A DNA stretch of 13,517 nucleotides from Thermoprotei archaeon (GTDB taxonomy: Archaea > Thermoproteota > Thermoprotei_A > Sulfolobales > WANQ01). The stretch lies in the NCBI GenBank assembly GCA_027038805.1, contig JALWGO010000113.1, positions 1 through 13,517 of the forward strand, given 5' to 3'. Each line of letters opens with the position of its first letter. Within the stretch, counting starts at the first letter, position 1. The notes beneath the pieces are model-generated. The model did no database searches. It was not told the origin of the DNA and was given only the letters and a program-made list of their open reading frames with translations. Shown here piece after piece: positions 1 to 7,685 of this stretch. A program made the position numbers and the translations under genes.

Positions 1-1434
1 ACCCGTTATAACAAAGTGTATATCCTCTCCTCTTGGCGCCTCAACCGATGATATACCTATAACGTTTTCAGGTATCTCTATTTCTTCAGTCATTATCGGT
101 CCTGGGGGCAACTGATCCAGTAACTGTCTTATTATATTGATACTCTCAAATACTTCATCGATTCTTACAAGTAGTCTTGCCAAGTTATCTCCTTCACTAT
201 AAACTGGTACTTTAAAGGAGACATACTTGTAGGCTGCATAAGGGTAATCCTTTCTAATATCTCTCTTTAGCCCGGAGGCTCTGGCTACTGGTCCTACTAC
301 ACTTAACTTACGTGCATCGCTTCTCGGTAATATACCAGTACCCTTTGCACGCTTAACTATTTGTGGTATACTTGTTATTACTTCAACGAGCTTCTTGAAT
401 TCGTTTTCAACCCATTCTATTGTTTTCATGGTGGCATTTATCTTATCATTGTTTATGTCTTTCTTTACGCCTCCTACAAGGTTTATTCCATAAGTTTTAC
501 GGCTACCAGTCAGTAGTTCGGCGAGAATCATTGTTTTTTCTCTAATTCTCCAAGCATGCATAAATCCAGCATCATATCCTAGTAGATGACATGCAACGCC
601 TATCCATAATAGGTGGCTATGAAGTCTTTCGACTTCCAGTAAAATTGATCTTATGAATAGAGCTCGTTCTGGAACCTCTATCTTTGCAGCGGCTTCCACT
701 GCTTGAGTATAGCAAACAGAGTGAACGAATCCACATATGCCACAGATTCTTTCTGCGAGAAATGGGACTTGTTGATATGTAAACCTTGATTCGCCTAATT
801 TCTCTATACCCCTATGAACATGGAATCCGTTGTATTCTACATCTACAACTCTTTCGCCTTCAACATATAATTCGAAATACTCGGGTTCGTGGAGAGCTGG
901 GTGGTAGGGGCCTACTGGAATTCTTGGACCACTTAGTGCTTGTTTTTGAGGCTTGGCTGGCTTAGGTCTTATATTGTATGGTGTATCTTTTCTTAGAGGA
1001 TATACGCCTTCAGGCCAGTCTTCGGGGAGAACAAACCTATAGAGTTTTCTATTATTGAAGCGTATACCTAGCAGATCATACATTTCAAGTTCATACCAAT
1101 CAGCTGAAGGAACAATATCAGTTATCGAAGGTAATGTTGGGTCCTCGGGGGGCATGTGTGTTACGACAATTATATTTAACCCGTATTCATCTAAACCAAA
1201 CACATAGTAGGCGGAGAATACTCCTTTAATAGGCCTCTCATCCACGCCAGCTACTGTTCTAAGATACGCATCTAGTATTTCATGTACATAGTATGCTATT
1301 TCACGGAGATTTTCGCGGGAGACTTCTATTATTAGGCCTGTTCCCTTCTCATAGTATATTCTATTTATTAGGTCTCCTTTCTCGGATACTATTTTTTCCC
1401 TTATTTTTTCTATTAATTCTTTATTTACTGTCAT
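1..1434 (-). CDS. Group 4 [NiFe]-hydrogenase large subunit, NuoC-NuoD (HycE/HyfG-like) fusion, partial
   Basis: This is the catalytic subunit of a membrane-bound, energy-converting hydrogenase. The frame is open from ATG at 1434 to the left edge (478 codons), so the C-terminus is missing. Residues 1-150 form a NuoC (30 kDa) domain with the signature YDLLGIRF (119-126) followed by LPEDW and PLRKD. From about residue 170 a NuoD/large-subunit domain follows, with HVHRGIEKL (205-213). The L1 metal-site motif RICGICGFVH carries Cys231 and Cys234, which ligate Ni in true hydrogenases and are lost in Nuo/Fpo complex I and in Mbx. The stretch after it (VERLHSHLL, TGSRKTYG) resembles E. coli HycE closely. 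The second CxxC motif would lie beyond the window. It starts 1 base after the HycD-like gene and is the last visible gene of the operon. No NuoB-like small subunit is seen; it may lie downstream, outside the window. Confidence 0.93.
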   Translation of the reverse strand, partial: MTVNKELIEKIREKIVSEKGDLINRIYYEKGTGLIIEVSRENLREIAYYVHEILDAYLRTVAGVDERPIKGVFSAYYVFGLDEYGLNIIVVTHMPPEDPTLPSITDIVPSADWYELEMYDLLGIRFNNRKLYRFVLPEDWPEGVYPLRKDTPYNIRPKPAKPQKQALSGPRIPVGPYHPALHEPEYFELYVEGERVVDVEYNGFHVHRGIEKLGESRFTYQQVPFLAERICGICGFVHSVCYTQAVEAAAKIEVPERALFIRSILLEVERLHSHLLWIGVACHLLGYDAGFMHAWRIREKTMILAELLTGSRKTYGINLVGGVKKDINNDKINATMKTIEWVENEFKKLVEVITSIPQIVKRAKGTGILPRSDARKLSVVGPVARASGLKRDIRKDYPYAAYKYVSFKVPVYSEGDNLARLLVRIDEVFESINIIRQLLDQLPPGPIMTEEIEIPENVIGISSVEAPRGEDIHFVITG

Positions 1435-1435
1435 T

Positions 1436-2341
1436 TTATACACCCATAAATCCTAGTATTGTATAAAGAATTGATAAAGATAAATATACCTTAAGTAGCT
1501 CCTTAGGTGCTATATCCACACGAGTTCTCGCAAGAATTATAGAGGCTACAGCAAACAATAGCCATACACCCATCAATAATACTATGAAGAAAATCATCGA
1601 ATATATGGGCCCTAGCATGCTATGAAATGGAAGGACTATTAGGTCAGCAACAACTCCATATAGGAGTATTCTCTTCACAAAATGTGTGTAAAGGGCTAAT
1701 CCGAGTAGAGGACCACTAAACTCTATTAGTATACCTGAAGCAAGCTCTGGCTCTGCTTCACCTATGTCATAGGGTATCCTACCTGACGCAACATAGCATG
1801 CTATCATCAGAGAGACAATCAGTACTATATAGGCTATGACAGGTATATTCCCTAGAGATATATTGGCAAAACTGAATGTACCGCACATTAACATAAGTGC
1901 TATAAAACCTAACGCTAGGAAGAACTCATTAACAATGCCTAGTGAGGCCTCCCTAAACACCCCTATTGTAGCAAAAGGATTACCAGTTACTAGTGAACTG
2001 ATAGCCCATAGGAGTTGTATCGAAATTAGTAACACAAGTAAAAGGACTATATCCGGTAACATGAATCGAGATACAATAGGATACCCGTACGGCAAGATGA
2101 ATAATGCAGAAATAACTAATGAAACCATTAATCCTACAACAATGAAAATACTTCCGGCCCCTTCTGGTATTATTAATTCTTTAGAAAATAGCTTCAATAT
2201 ATCATACCATGATTGAAGAATAGTTGGAGGACCTATTCTACTATGTATTTTAGCCTTGATCTTACGTTCAATACCATCAAGTATTGGAGCCAATACTAAT
2301 AATACGATGAATACCGCTATATAAATACTAACGTGTAACAT
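1436..2341 (-). CDS. Hydrogenase membrane anchor subunit, HycD/NuoH family
   Basis: A 301-residue integral membrane protein with about eight hydrophobic helices. It is the NuoH/HycD-type subunit that anchors the hydrogenase arm and links electron transfer to the ion-pumping subunits. Family marks seen are RKIKAKIHSRIGPP near residues 26-39, a loop with WYDILKLFSKE (45-55), and the acidic conserved segment RIPYDIGEAEPEL (188-200) followed by EFSGPLLGLALY. These correspond to the cytoplasmic loops of NuoH around the quinone-site region, which in hydrogenases contact the large and small subunits. The length is normal for HycD-like proteins. ATG at 2341 overlaps the end of the upstream small gene by 14 bases, so translation is probably coupled. 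The large-subunit gene begins 1 base after its stop. Confidence 0.92.
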   Translation of the reverse strand: MLHVSIYIAVFIVLLVLAPILDGIERKIKAKIHSRIGPPTILQSWYDILKLFSKELIIPEGAGSIFIVVGLMVSLVISALFILPYGYPIVSRFMLPDIVLLLVLLISIQLLWAISSLVTGNPFATIGVFREASLGIVNEFFLALGFIALMLMCGTFSFANISLGNIPVIAYIVLIVSLMIACYVASGRIPYDIGEAEPELASGILIEFSGPLLGLALYTHFVKRILLYGVVADLIVLPFHSMLGPIYSMIFFIVLLMGVWLLFAVASIILARTRVDIAPKELLKVYLSLSILYTILGFMGV

Positions 2342-2630
2342 AGAGTAACACCGTCAGGACAACTATTGAAACAGTTAACAAGAATCCTATATACAGAGAC
2401 GATAATATGAGAGATTCCTCTACAGATTTCTGTATAGAATTTATCTTTACTGCAAGGCTTCTTGAAAAAGACACTATTTTTCTCTCTGTAATCTCACCTA
2501 TGTTAGTCGATGCAACGAATACAGAGGCCAGTACACCCATTAATGAGGGTTTAACCCTCCTTATTCCACGACGAATCCTTTCCAGTGCTTTTTCAATGCT
2601 AAATATTGATGAAGCTCTTGTGTAGCTCAC
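2328..2630 (-). CDS. Small membrane protein of hydrogenase operon, unknown family
   Basis: A 100-residue protein that I do not recognise. The N-terminal third is basic and amphipathic (residues 10-27 are rich in Arg, Lys and Ile). A weakly hydrophobic stretch lies at 29-42, and a strong hydrophobic helix fills the last 25 residues (about 74-97). It starts with GTG at 2630, overlapping the TGA of the antiporter-like gene in a GTGA junction, and its own end overlaps the next gene by 14 bases. It is therefore translated within the hydrogenase operon and is probably a subunit. One possibility is a detached equivalent of the long amphipathic and terminal helices at the C-terminus of NuoL/HyfB-type subunits, since it directly follows a shorter antiporter-like gene. 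Another is a lineage-specific assembly factor. The reading frame is well supported by the operon packing; the function is not. Confidence 0.8.
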   Translation of the reverse strand: MSYTRASSIFSIEKALERIRRGIRRVKPSLMGVLASVFVASTNIGEITERKIVSFSRSLAVKINSIQKSVEESLILSSLYIGFLLTVSIVVLTVLLYVTR

Positions 2631-4171
2631 GGTCTAGCACCTCCGAGCCATGGTTCTTCTATCCTAGTAGTACTGTGTTTTAGAATCATATATGTAAGAG
2701 AAATTCCCAGTACGCCTATGACGTTTATAAGCGTGACAACTATGGTAACTGTGCTGACGCCGATGAAAAGTAATGGTATAATGATACCTAATATTATGTT
2801 AAATAAAACACCAGTTTTCTCGGACACGTTTAATAGATAATACTTTAAGATCTTGCCAGGACTAGTTCTATATCCGCCATAATACGCACTTAGGTATTTT
2901 AACCCATAGATTATACCTGAAGCTGATAGGAATAGTAGGGCGATTAAAGCTGGAATAGCAAATATCTTGCCCATAAGACTGGCTTTTACGAGGACGATAA
3001 TCGCTATTGTCTTACCCACGAATCCTATTGTTGAGGGAACTCCTAGTAGGCTCATTACACCTATAGTTATAGTCTGAGAACCTACCTCATCTATTCTGGA
3101 TAGATATCCTAGATCATATATGTCTCGGGTGTTAGCTAGTAATTCTATGCTACCAGCGTTAACGAATAGTAATGATTTCGAAAGTCCATGGGCTATCATT
3201 AACATGTAGACTGCTTGAAGAATTTCTTGCATGAATCCCGCGTAGACGTAAACACCGATCATAGACATCAATACGCCTGAGTAAGCCATAGTAGAATATG
3301 ATAAGAGCCTCTTTATGTCGCGTTGAATAAGTGCTTGAGCTGCTGCGTAGATAGTAGTAGTAGCTCCCAAGCCTACTAGGATATAGACTAGTACGAGTTC
3401 ATCTAGGTGGATAATTCCAAGTATTCTTAAAATACCGTAGATGCTCATTTTCTCCATTACACCACTTAATATAGCTGAGGCTGGTGAGGGCGCAAGCGTA
3501 TAAGCATCAGGTAACCAGAAATGTAGAGGCACTAAAGCCGCTTTAGCGATGAATCCTAATGACAATAGTATAGTCAATACAGCTCCGACCCCTATATTGA
3601 GACTTGCTAGCTCGGGAAAAGTATATACCAGAGCCTTATCCAACCCGACATTATATGATATGACTGCAAGCAGCGTGAACAACGAGAAATCAGCTGTTAA
3701 GGCCCCAACAATAAGATACTGGATCGCTGCATTCCAAGCCCTTCTAGTACCCTCCGATAATATTATCATAAACCCTATAAGCTCAGTTATTATCCAAAAC
3801 ATGACAAATTCTATTAAGGTAGACGAAGAATATAGTAAAAGAAGTGAAATCATAAAAATATCTAATGGTAACTGAAGAGTTCTCGCAAGCCCTAAGAGAA
3901 CACGCGAATAACCTTCACAATACAATGTTACAAATAATCCAACAATCCCCAGTAATAATAGGAATGGATAAGATAAAGCATTAAGAATACCCATAAACAA
4001 GGCGTCTAATGGTATAAACAATACCATAAGAGAGTAGCCAATTATCCTTAAAACACGAGATATTCTTTGATAATAGTCTACAGTAACACTACCAGAGAGA
4101 ATAACCACTATTATTACTGCAAGATATAGGTACTTATACAGTAATTCCGATACGTTAGCATCGCCAAGCAA
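2627..4171 (-). CDS. Proton/cation antiporter-like hydrogenase subunit (NuoL/M/N family)
   Basis: A 514-residue polytopic membrane protein of the proton-conducting NuoL/M/N, HyfB/F and MrpA/D family. Key charged residues of the half-channels are present: Glu130 in FWIITELIGF (TM5), Lys210 in LGFIAKAALVPLHFWLP (TM7) and Lys241 in SAILSGVMEKM (TM8). A further membrane Lys lies in TIGFVGKTIA (TM12 region). The subunit is expected to translocate H+ or Na+ driven by hydrogenase electron flow. The start is TTG at 4171, preceded by a good ribosome-binding site (GAGGTG, about 9 bases upstream) inside the end of the upstream gene; the two genes overlap by 17 bases. No closer in-frame ATG serves as well. 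Length and charge pattern are normal for a functional pump unit, in contrast to its paralogue upstream. Confidence 0.9.
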   Translation of the reverse strand: MLGDANVSELLYKYLYLAVIIVVILSGSVTVDYYQRISRVLRIIGYSLMVLFIPLDALFMGILNALSYPFLLLLGIVGLFVTLYCEGYSRVLLGLARTLQLPLDIFMISLLLLYSSSTLIEFVMFWIITELIGFMIILSEGTRRAWNAAIQYLIVGALTADFSLFTLLAVISYNVGLDKALVYTFPELASLNIGVGAVLTILLSLGFIAKAALVPLHFWLPDAYTLAPSPASAILSGVMEKMSIYGILRILGIIHLDELVLVYILVGLGATTTIYAAAQALIQRDIKRLLSYSTMAYSGVLMSMIGVYVYAGFMQEILQAVYMLMIAHGLSKSLLFVNAGSIELLANTRDIYDLGYLSRIDEVGSQTITIGVMSLLGVPSTIGFVGKTIAIIVLVKASLMGKIFAIPALIALLFLSASGIIYGLKYLSAYYGGYRTSPGKILKYYLLNVSEKTGVLFNIILGIIIPLLFIGVSTVTIVVTLINVIGVLGISLTYMILKHSTTRIEEPWLGGARP

Positions 4172-5657
4172 TTCTTGTTACACCTCTCTTCATTATTCTT
4201 AATCTTATGTTGAAATAGAATGTATATACCAAGACAACTATTATTAATAGTGAGAATAAGTTAACTAATGTTAACATGAATACTATGTCTGTATACGCTA
4301 AGACAGGAATTACATAACCATACGCTATACTCAGTATTGCTACTGTTATTTCCGTGAACTGTGGTAGGTTTCCGAGTTTAGAGTAATTGTTACTAATATT
4401 ATCGTCAGTCTCCCAATGGATTCTAAGAATCTTCACCCCGTAGATTAGGGATACTAGTATACTATATCCTATCAGTAACAATACAATTATTGATAGATAG
4501 CTTAAGCCGTATTGTAGCACGCCTATTATAGATAGTAGTTTTGCTATGAACCCTATCGTAGGTGGTATTCCTATCACAGATAGGACAGAGAATAACGACG
4601 CTAGCGATGAGATAGGAACATATGCTACTAAACCTTTTACCTTGTTCATTAACCTTGTGTGCGTAACAGCTTCTACTGTACCAGCATTTAAGAATAGTGA
4701 TACCTTATAGAGACCGTGAGCATATATATTTGCTAATAGAGCGAGATACATGTAGACATTGCTGGGTTCTAGTAAGTACATTGATAAAAGTATGGTTATT
4801 AGACCACTATTACCTATCGTAGAATAGGCTAACATTCTCTTATAGTCTTGTTGATCTAGTAGCACTAAGAATCCGTAAATGCATGTTATACTACCCATAA
4901 TGAAGAGCATGTATTTAACCCAAGGTTCGAAGGTTACTATATCATTTATTCTTAATAGCGCATAGAATCCCATTTTTATTGTTACACCGCTAAGAATAGC
5001 TGATGCGGGTGCAGGAGCAGTGCTATGAGCTTGAGGAAGCCAGAAATGTAAGGGTACCAACGCAGCAGTTGTAATATAACCTATTATTAGGAGAATAGCA
5101 TATAATGGAGAAACCATTATAGATGGCAGTTCATTAAAGCTTGAAAGCAAGATTGAATCAATACTCGCCTTTGTAGATAATATGGCTATCAGTGTAAAAG
5201 CTGATAGCTCGAAGGTAGTAGCTTTTAAGAAGAAGAATCTATAGCCCGCATGAAATGCACCGGGATTACCTTCGAAGATTACTAGTAGGAAACCTAGTAC
5301 CTCTGAGATAGTCCAGAGTACAATGAATCCCAGTAGATTAGGTGAGACAAAGGTATATATTACTGATAAATTGAATAAGTCTATTAGGATTTCAAGCCGA
5401 GTACTCTTATACTTGTGATTAGAGTACCATGAAGTATAAATTGATGTAATGATAGATACCGGTACCGCTAATAATAGGAAGTATGAAGATAATATATCGA
5501 TAAGATTATTTATAAATAAAAATACTGGTAATGAAAAAGCAATTATTTTAATAATAATTCGTAATAACGTATTAGCAGTCTTATCAGAATATATAATTAG
5601 CATAAATGAGAGAGAAGTCATTACATATGGTATTAGCAAAGGAGCTACCCTATACAT
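4155..5657 (-). CDS. Second antiporter-like hydrogenase subunit (NuoM/N family), TM7 lysine replaced
   Basis: A 500-residue polytopic membrane protein, paralogous to the gene that follows it. It keeps the TM5 glutamate (Glu119 in LWTISEVLGF), the TM8-region lysine (Lys228 in SAILSGVTIKM) and a TM12-type lysine in TIGFIAKLLS. The TM7 lysine is missing: the aligned segment reads IGYITTAALVPLHFWLP, with Thr197 where the paralogue and most family members have Lys. That residue is central to proton transfer in this family, so this unit may pump differently or be mainly structural. ATG at 5657 lies 12 bases after the ferredoxin-like gene. I see no clear Shine-Dalgarno sequence there, so it probably depends on translation of the gene before it. 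Two antiporter-like units suggest a Hyf-like rather than a minimal Hyc-like complex. Confidence 0.9.
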   Translation of the reverse strand: MYRVAPLLIPYVMTSLSFMLIIYSDKTANTLLRIIIKIIAFSLPVFLFINNLIDILSSYFLLLAVPVSIITSIYTSWYSNHKYKSTRLEILIDLFNLSVIYTFVSPNLLGFIVLWTISEVLGFLLVIFEGNPGAFHAGYRFFFLKATTFELSAFTLIAILSTKASIDSILLSSFNELPSIMVSPLYAILLIIGYITTAALVPLHFWLPQAHSTAPAPASAILSGVTIKMGFYALLRINDIVTFEPWVKYMLFIMGSITCIYGFLVLLDQQDYKRMLAYSTIGNSGLITILLSMYLLEPSNVYMYLALLANIYAHGLYKVSLFLNAGTVEAVTHTRLMNKVKGLVAYVPISSLASLFSVLSVIGIPPTIGFIAKLLSIIGVLQYGLSYLSIIVLLLIGYSILVSLIYGVKILRIHWETDDNISNNYSKLGNLPQFTEITVAILSIAYGYVIPVLAYTDIVFMLTLVNLFSLLIIVVLVYTFYFNIRLRIMKRGVTRIAWRC

Positions 5658-5669
5658 AACAGTCTAGGG

Positions 5670-6173
5670 CTATGTAACAATACCTTCAAGCCTAGCTCTA
5701 ACTAGACGTTCAGCTTTTCTAGATCTTATGCTCTCAACTACTTTTCCTGCCTCACCATATACTATCGCGCTAGCTGGACACATTACATAGCATGCTGGTT
5801 CAAGACCTTTCTCTCTTAAATCCTTACAGAGGTCACACTTCATGCTTACTCTTGCACTTGTATTTAGCTCTGGTACACCAAAGGGACATGCATATAAGCA
5901 GGCCATGCACCCTATGCATTTCATGTTATCCACGTAAACTGCGCCAAACTCATCCCTCTTCATTGCGCCAGTAGGACATACTTCTATACATGGTGCTCTA
6001 CTGCAATGCATGCAGGATAACGGGACTTTTACCCCAATACTTGTCTCATATAACTTTATCAATGGTTTACCGTCATGGATGAATTCGCAAACCGCTTCGC
6101 ATGTACCACATCCCATACATCTATCTAAGTCTATGAAGCGTAGGTAGGTGGTTTGACCCATACTTATGGTCAA
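5670..6173 (-). CDS. Four-cluster [4Fe-4S] ferredoxin-like electron-transfer subunit (HycB/HydN/DmsB family)
   Basis: A 167-residue soluble protein with sixteen cysteines in four ferredoxin-type sets: Cys19/22/25/29, Cys54/57/62/66, Cys86/89/92/96 and Cys113/116/128/132. This is the pattern of HycB, HyfA, HydN and DmsB proteins, which carry four [4Fe-4S] clusters and pass electrons between a dehydrogenase and a membrane complex. As first gene of the operon it probably brings electrons from a donor such as formate dehydrogenase or reduced ferredoxin to the hydrogenase; the donor is not in the window. The start is taken as TTG at 6173 because a GGTG ribosome-binding site lies 6 bases upstream (6180-6183). 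The in-frame ATG at 6161 has no such site, and both starts leave all cysteines intact. Confidence 0.93.
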   Translation of the reverse strand: MTISMGQTTYLRFIDLDRCMGCGTCEAVCEFIHDGKPLIKLYETSIGVKVPLSCMHCSRAPCIEVCPTGAMKRDEFGAVYVDNMKCIGCMACLYACPFGVPELNTSARVSMKCDLCKDLREKGLEPACYVMCPASAIVYGEAGKVVESIRSRKAERLVRARLEGIVT

Positions 6174-6220
6174 ATTTTACACCTTTTTTCGTTCTTTTCC
6201 AGATATATACTCATAAACAC

Positions 6221-6236
6221 AAATATATATACTTTT
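6221..6236 (-). promoter_or_regulatory. TATA-type promoter of hydrogenase operon
   Basis: On the minus strand the sequence reads AAAAGTATATATATTT, a TATA box with a purine-rich BRE-like flank. It lies about 50 bases upstream of the ferredoxin-like gene's start, so initiation about 25 bases downstream would leave a leader of roughly 25-30 bases containing the GGTG ribosome-binding site. The core is almost identical to the promoter of the upstream oxidoreductase gene. A second TATATAT stretch at about 6203-6210 is a weaker alternative, being very close to the start codon. Confidence 0.55.
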
Positions 6237-6248
6237 GTAAAATACCGC

Positions 6249-6346
6249 AAAAGAAAAAACTAAATAAATTAAAATAAAGTTTACATAGGAAAAATAAGTG
6301 GGATAAAATAAATAGTTATACTATTTCTTAACATATTAAAATTTTA
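6249..6346 (-). terminator. T-rich termination region after the oxidoreductase gene
   Basis: Downstream of the oxidoreductase stop, the minus strand is very A+T-rich with several T runs, the strongest being TTTTTTCTTTT at 6249-6259. Archaeal transcription commonly stops at such T tracts without a hairpin. The tract lies just before the hydrogenase promoter, which fits a separation of the two units. I see no gene or hairpin in this stretch. Confidence 0.35.
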
Positions 6347-7411
6347 TCATACTAATTTTTTAGAACTTAGATATAGATGTACACTTTTAGCTGCAAGTAG
6401 CCCCGATCTAATTGCCGGGCCTATCATACTCGGACCTGAAACCACGTCTCCTGCTGCAAAGATTTTTGGATGCGTTGTATGATATTGCTTATCTACTACT
6501 ATACGGTTCTTTTTATCGAGTTTTAAGCCTAGATATCCGTCTTCAAAGGGTGGTGTTGGTATTTCGCCTATTGCCTCTATTACTGTATCAGCTTCTAATA
6601 CCACTTCACTTCCCGGGATAGGTATAGGTCTTCTTCTTCCAGTTTCATCAGGTTCTCCTAGCTTCATTCTTTGAAATACGACCGCTTTTACCTTACCGTT
6701 CTCCCTAACAATTTCTTTGGGCGATATTAGCTCCATCCATTTTACACCCTTGTTTATCAGCTTACGTATTTCGTGTGCACCAGCAGGCGCTTCTTTTATT
6801 GTTCTCCTATAGGCTAAGATTACTTCTTTAGCACCCGATTTCAATGACTCAGATGCAGCATCAACAGCACTTAACCCACCACCAACAACTATAACTCTAT
6901 CACCTAACTTGGGCTTATGTTTAATGAAGCCTTTCTCATATATTCTCAACTCATATAAGAATCCTAGAGCTGTAAGGACTCCTGGTCCTTTTTCTCCTGG
7001 ACAATTAAGTCTCCTTGACTGCCATGTACCAGTTGTTATTAATACTGCGTCATGATTATCAACTATATCCTTTAATGATACTATCTTTTCAACAAGATGA
7101 TCTCCTTCATCCTCCCTAGGCTTACTATTACCGTATATCTTAGTCTTCGTGATAAAGTTCACATTGTATTTATCTCTAAGTTCCTCTATGCCTTCTAATA
7201 CATTCTCAGGAGGTATACGTTCACTAGGTATAGCAAATAGCATTAAACCCCCAGCCATCGGGTTTTTCTCATATACATATACATCATAGCCCTGACATAC
7301 TAGAAAACCCGCACCAGCCAGGCCAGCTGGACCTCCACCTATGATAGCAACTTTTAGTTTGCTTCGCCCAGGAACAGTTGCTTGCTGTTTACACATGAAT
7401 GTAAACTTCAT
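6347..7411 (-). CDS. GltD-like FAD/NAD(P)H-dependent oxidoreductase
   Basis: A 354-residue flavoprotein of the glutamate-synthase small-chain (GltD) / NfnB / SudA superfamily. The FAD-binding GGGPAG loop is at residues 25-30, a second dinucleotide-binding GGGLSA at 177-182, LAYRRT (a GltD-like NADPH-side motif) at 199-204, and the C-terminal FAD motif AAGD at 319-322. The cysteine-rich N-terminal domain that binds [4Fe-4S] in GltD and NfnB is absent; only one Cys occurs before the first loop. It is therefore a reduced, stand-alone form with unknown electron partner. The frame could extend to 7507, but ATG at 7411 is chosen because AGGGGG lies 8 bases upstream and a TATA box sits at 7471-7484, inside the longer frame. 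It may exchange electrons between NADPH and the neighbouring hydrogenase system; that is inference from adjacency only. Confidence 0.85.
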   Translation of the reverse strand: MKFTFMCKQQATVPGRSKLKVAIIGGGPAGLAGAGFLVCQGYDVYVYEKNPMAGGLMLFAIPSERIPPENVLEGIEELRDKYNVNFITKTKIYGNSKPREDEGDHLVEKIVSLKDIVDNHDAVLITTGTWQSRRLNCPGEKGPGVLTALGFLYELRIYEKGFIKHKPKLGDRVIVVGGGLSAVDAASESLKSGAKEVILAYRRTIKEAPAGAHEIRKLINKGVKWMELISPKEIVRENGKVKAVVFQRMKLGEPDETGRRRPIPIPGSEVVLEADTVIEAIGEIPTPPFEDGYLGLKLDKKNRIVVDKQYHTTHPKIFAAGDVVSGPSMIGPAIRSGLLAAKSVHLYLSSKKLV

Positions 7412-7470
7412 TTCATTAGCCCCCTGAAAACTTTTAGAAAATATTTTCCTAATACTTTCACTAAGTACTG

Positions 7471-7484
7471 AATATATATACTTT
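7471..7484 (-). promoter_or_regulatory. TATA-type promoter of the GltD-like gene
   Basis: The minus strand reads AAAGTATATATATT, matching the hydrogenase-operon promoter at 6221-6236 over the whole core. Transcription starting about 25 bases downstream would give a leader of about 40 bases containing the AGGGGG ribosome-binding site, consistent with a start at 7411 rather than 7507. Confidence 0.55.
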
Positions 7485-7607
7485 ACACTTAGACTATAAA
7501 AGACCAATATATAATTATTTAATTCAAATTAAGAATTCTATGACCTAGAAATTAAACCGAGAAAAACTAAAAAACAGAGCCACTACAAGAATTCAAGGGA
7601 TCAAAGT

Positions 7608-7685
7608 GGGCCCGTCGTCTAGCCTGGTTAGGACGCCGCCCTCACACGGCGGAGGTCCGGGGTTCAAGTCCCCGCGGGCCCACCA
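7608..7685 (+). tRNA. tRNA-Val (anticodon CAC), CCA encoded
   Basis: All four arms fold. The acceptor GGGCCCG (7608-7614) pairs perfectly with CGGGCCC (7675-7681), followed by discriminator A and an encoded CCA. The D stem is GTCT/GGAC. The anticodon stem CCGCC/GGCGG encloses the loop CTCACAC, giving anticodon CAC for valine. The T arm is CGGGG-TTCAAGT-CCCCG. No intron is present. From position 7641 on, the 3' half is shared with the copy at 11808-11853, so this gene is the integration site of the element to its right and was restored intact by element-borne sequence. Confidence 0.96.
7641..7673 (+). repeat. attL: 33-bp direct repeat within intact tRNA-Val
   Basis: Identical to 11808-11840. 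It begins at the first base of the anticodon loop and ends in the T-arm 3' strand. It marks the left crossover region of the element. Confidence 0.88.

Noticed and set aside
1..6173. Assignment as respiratory complex I or an Mbx-type sulfur-reducing complex
   Set aside because: The large subunit retains both cysteines of CGIC (Cys231 and Cys234), which those complexes have lost, and the flanking residues match HycE.
7593..7640. Continuation of the minus-strand integrase frame through the 5' half of tRNA-Val
   Set aside because: This part is host tRNA sequence, not integrase coding sequence; the frame is open only by chance across the tRNA.
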